The notes under the pieces: generated by a model
Database searches by the model: none
The model's input: only the letters and a program-made list of their open reading frames with translations
Told to the model about the DNA's origin: nothing
NCBI GenBank assembly: GCA_947378615.1
Contig: CANCKV010000010.1
Location: 1 to 17,401, forward strand
Direction: 5' to 3'
DNA length: 17,401 nucleotides
DNA from: Chitinophagaceae bacterium
GTDB lineage: Bacteria; Bacteroidota; Bacteroidia; Chitinophagales; Chitinophagaceae
In this document: positions 15,947 to 17,401 of the stretch, in pieces
Layout of the letters: every line of letters begins with the position of its first letter
How positions within the stretch are numbered: position 1 is the stretch's first letter
Translations under genes and position numbers: made by a program

Positions 15947-16603
15947 ATGGCAACTTTTCCAACAAAAGAAAGTTTATTGAATCTTTATTTCATCAGGGCT
16001 TATGCGCACATATTTATTGCGGCTAACCTATTAAGATTCTTAGTTAGCGTTGAAAATAAGACAGAATTGACTACTAGTTTTGAAGGATGGAATGAGTTTT
16101 ATCCAAAGGCAACTAGTCCTTCTTCAAAAACTGAAGATAATGTAGCAAACAAAAATATATGGATGGAAAGAATGTTGGCAGTACTTAGAAAGATATTTGC
16201 CGACATTGCAAATAGTGTATTGACACCTACCGATAGGGCAATCCTATTGATTCCTATTTTGGGAGGGGCGCATCCTTATGTTCCAATGCCAGATTGTTGG
16301 CCAATTGGTTCTGTGAAGTCCTCTTCGAGATTAGCACTCGTCATCTCTTATATTGATAGTATTACAGGAAGGAAAGCCAAACCTTATGGTGTAAAGGGTT
16401 GCGAAATTTGGTATAAAATTGGAGGATTGGAACCTGTTTCCTTATCAGAGATGACCTATTTGCAAACTATCACAAAGACTCCTTTTGTCATTGACTACGA
16501 TGGCACACAGGGTGGTCTGAAAGTATATTTTTGGATTCGTTGGATTGATGGTAAGAATAAAGGCAAATGGAGTCCTTGTATTTCTGGAACTATTCTGCCA
16601 TAA
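15947..16603 (+). CDS. Conserved Bacteroidota protein of unknown function, 218 aa
   Basis: No signal peptide or membrane segment is evident, so it is probably cytoplasmic. The N-terminal half (about 1-95) is helical, with several Trp and Phe residues. The middle has a TPTDRAILLIP segment followed by a Pro-rich linker (HPYVPMPDCWPIG, about 109-121). The C-terminal part (about 127-218) looks like one beta-sandwich: a KPYGVKGCEIWYKIGG strand pair, then SEMTYLQTITKTPFVIDYD, then KVYFWIRWIDGKNKGKWSP and a final GTILP. The same C-terminal pattern (GV-x-G-x-E, then a Tyr-x-x-x-Arg-Trp strand, a Gly-Lys-x-x-x-Trp-S turn and a terminal Ile-x-Pro) occurs, from memory, in many uncharacterised Bacteroidota proteins of about 200-220 residues. 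No function is known to me. A terminator follows at 16691. Its leader holds three 13-bp repeats. Confidence 0.85.
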   Translation: MATFPTKESLLNLYFIRAYAHIFIAANLLRFLVSVENKTELTTSFEGWNEFYPKATSPSSKTEDNVANKNIWMERMLAVLRKIFADIANSVLTPTDRAILLIPILGGAHPYVPMPDCWPIGSVKSSSRLALVISYIDSITGRKAKPYGVKGCEIWYKIGGLEPVSLSEMTYLQTITKTPFVIDYDGTQGGLKVYFWIRWIDGKNKGKWSPCISGTILP

Positions 16604-16613
16604 GGACTGCATA

Positions 16614-16690
16614 TAGTTGTTAGTGGTTAGGTGTTAGTTGTTAGGAAGGATAAGAATGAATCGTAATTGATCATTTGTAATTGATAATTG
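16614..16690. repeat. Heptad-phased repeats, two adjacent groups
   Basis: First group (16614-16648): TAGTTGT, TAGTGGT, TAGGTGT, TAGTTGT and the partial TAGGAAG. On the other strand these read as ACAACTA-like units. Second group (16663-16690): GTAATTG, ATCATTT, GTAATTG, ATAATTG. Both keep a strict 7-bp step. They lie between the stop codon of the 218-residue gene and its terminator. Confidence 0.7.
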
Positions 16691-16732
16691 AAAAGGCGTT
16701 CTGATTTAGCAAGGTATCAGAACGCTTTTTTT
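16691..16732 (+). terminator. Intrinsic terminator after the 218-residue gene
   Basis: A perfect 10-bp stem GCGTTCTGAT/ATCAGAACGC (16696-16705 with 16716-16725), a 10-nt loop and seven T follow the gene by about 90 bp. Four A precede the stem, so weaker function on the minus strand is possible. Confidence 0.9.
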
Positions 16733-16865
16733 GTAAATAGTCGAGGCAATTTCTCGATATCTTCAAGATTTTGGGAATTAGCATTTCTAAGATGATTGTT
16801 CTAATAAGGAGAGCTAATAAAATAAATTGAGAAGCTTATGTCATAAGTATGTATATTTTTATTTA

Positions 16866-16900
16866 AAACTTAGAACTTAAAACTTATTACGTACAACTTC
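16866..16900. repeat. Heptad-phased repeat, five 7-bp units
   Basis: AAACTTA, GAACTTA, AAACTTA, TTACGTA and CAACTTC follow each other without gaps. The 16 bp ending the array (16889-16904) are identical to 12964-12979 in the larger array about 3.9 kb upstream. It lies in the 577-bp gap between the 16691 terminator and the gene at 17310; the rest of that gap shows only the 17235 hairpin. Confidence 0.8.
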
Positions 16901-17234
16901 CTAATCCCTATTAAGATTCCCTTTCTGAAATTTGCAGTCTGTTCCAAATGTATAAATAAGGCGATTTGTATAAAGAAATCTGCAAAACTATTTTTTGGTT
17001 GCGTTTCCGGTAACGATGCCGTAGATTTTTTTATCTTTTTATAAAGTAACATCTACATTTACAAATTGAAATTTATGCTTTTTATCATTTATTTTGATGG
17101 AAGTATGTTTTCTTATTAACGATTGTATTGTTAAATACTTATTTGTTATGAAAAGATTGCAAACGCTTGTTTCTTCAAATGCTCCACCTTCATAGTAAGG
17201 CTTTGGCAAATTTTTACCTCATTGTATCGTTCAT

Positions 17235-17264
17235 CTCTATTTTCTTGATGGGAAATAGAGTTTT
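17235..17264 (+). promoter_or_regulatory. Hairpin with T-run in the leader of the gene at 17310
   Basis: CTCTATTTTC (17235-17244) pairs with GGAAATAGAG (17251-17260), with one G-T pair and a 6-nt loop, followed by TTTT. It ends 45 bp before the ATG at 17310. It could be a weak terminator or an attenuator-like leader structure. Confidence 0.4.
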
Positions 17265-17309
17265 ATCATTTAAAATTTTTTTAAAAAGTTTTTTAATTAA
17301 ACGCGTAAT

Positions 17310-17401
17310 ATGAAAAAGTACATTTCACAAGCAGGCTGGCATGTTTTCAGCCTATTTATTTGTCTAGCACTCGGCATCTTGAGTGCAAATGCACAGTCAA
17401 C
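17310..17401 (+). CDS. Start of a secreted protein (signal peptide only; runs off the window)
   Basis: ATG at 17310 opens a frame of 30 complete codons to the window edge. It reads MKKYISQAGWHVFSLFICL then ALGILSANAQ and S: positive start, hydrophobic core, and an Ala-Asn-Ala|Gln cleavage site near residue 28. This ANAQ/SAQ ending is typical of Bacteroidota Sec-exported proteins, many of them T9SS substrates, as are the two large proteins in this window. The mature part is outside the window, so the product is unknown. Confidence 0.75.
   Translation, partial: MKKYISQAGWHVFSLFICLALGILSANAQS

Noticed and set aside
16870..17052. Possible 60-residue minus-strand reading frame
   Set aside because: Part of it is the complement of the heptad array at 16866-16900, and no motif or promoter was seen.

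Overview
The window looks like a chromosomal piece of a low-GC Bacteroidota bacterium, probably from the Chitinophagales/Sphingobacteriales side. The reasons are two large exported proteins with C-terminal type IX secretion (T9SS) sorting domains, SdrD B-like, Ig-like and PKD modules of the usual Bacteroidota kind, an RsgA and a Gfo/Idh/MocA oxidoreductase typical of the phylum, weak or absent Shine-Dalgarno sequences, and AT-rich intergenic DNA carrying short phased repeats. No rRNA, tRNA, CRISPR array, intact transposase or phage gene was seen.

Layout. (1) 1-8743, plus strand: the tail of a small BamE/SmpA-like protein, a 2198-residue modular surface protein (227-6823) closed by a strong intrinsic terminator, then a probable lipoprotein (7136-7558), a gamma-class carbonic anhydrase-like hexapeptide protein (7654-8196) and a Cys-Pro-repeat lipoprotein (8210-8743). 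(2) 8787-12582, minus strand: a Gfo/Idh/MocA oxidoreductase with an N-terminal export signal, a VWA-domain protein with an intact MIDAS, and the ribosome assembly GTPase RsgA. (3) 13114-17401, plus strand: a T9SS-exported leucine-rich-repeat protein, a gene-poor kilobase rich in inverted repeats, a 218-residue Bacteroidota-specific protein of unknown function, and the first 30 codons of another secreted protein.

Functionally this is a mix of housekeeping (RsgA), metabolism (oxidoreductase, carbonic anhydrase-like) and cell-surface genes. The large protein and the LRR protein would be exported by Sec, then carried across the outer membrane by T9SS and anchored or released; both look like adhesion or matrix proteins. 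No multi-gene defence or mobile system is evident.

The most unusual signals are outside the genes. Several intergenic regions (11176-11245, 12878-12975, 16614-16690, 16866-16900) hold arrays with strict 7-bp periodicity whose heptamers resemble each other (roughly HAACNTR or its complement). The gene-free stretch 14914-15946 carries a series of inverted repeats, among them two related 43-nt palindromes whose sequence differences partly preserve base pairing. These are the best candidates for something not well described, but what they do cannot be settled from sequence reading alone.
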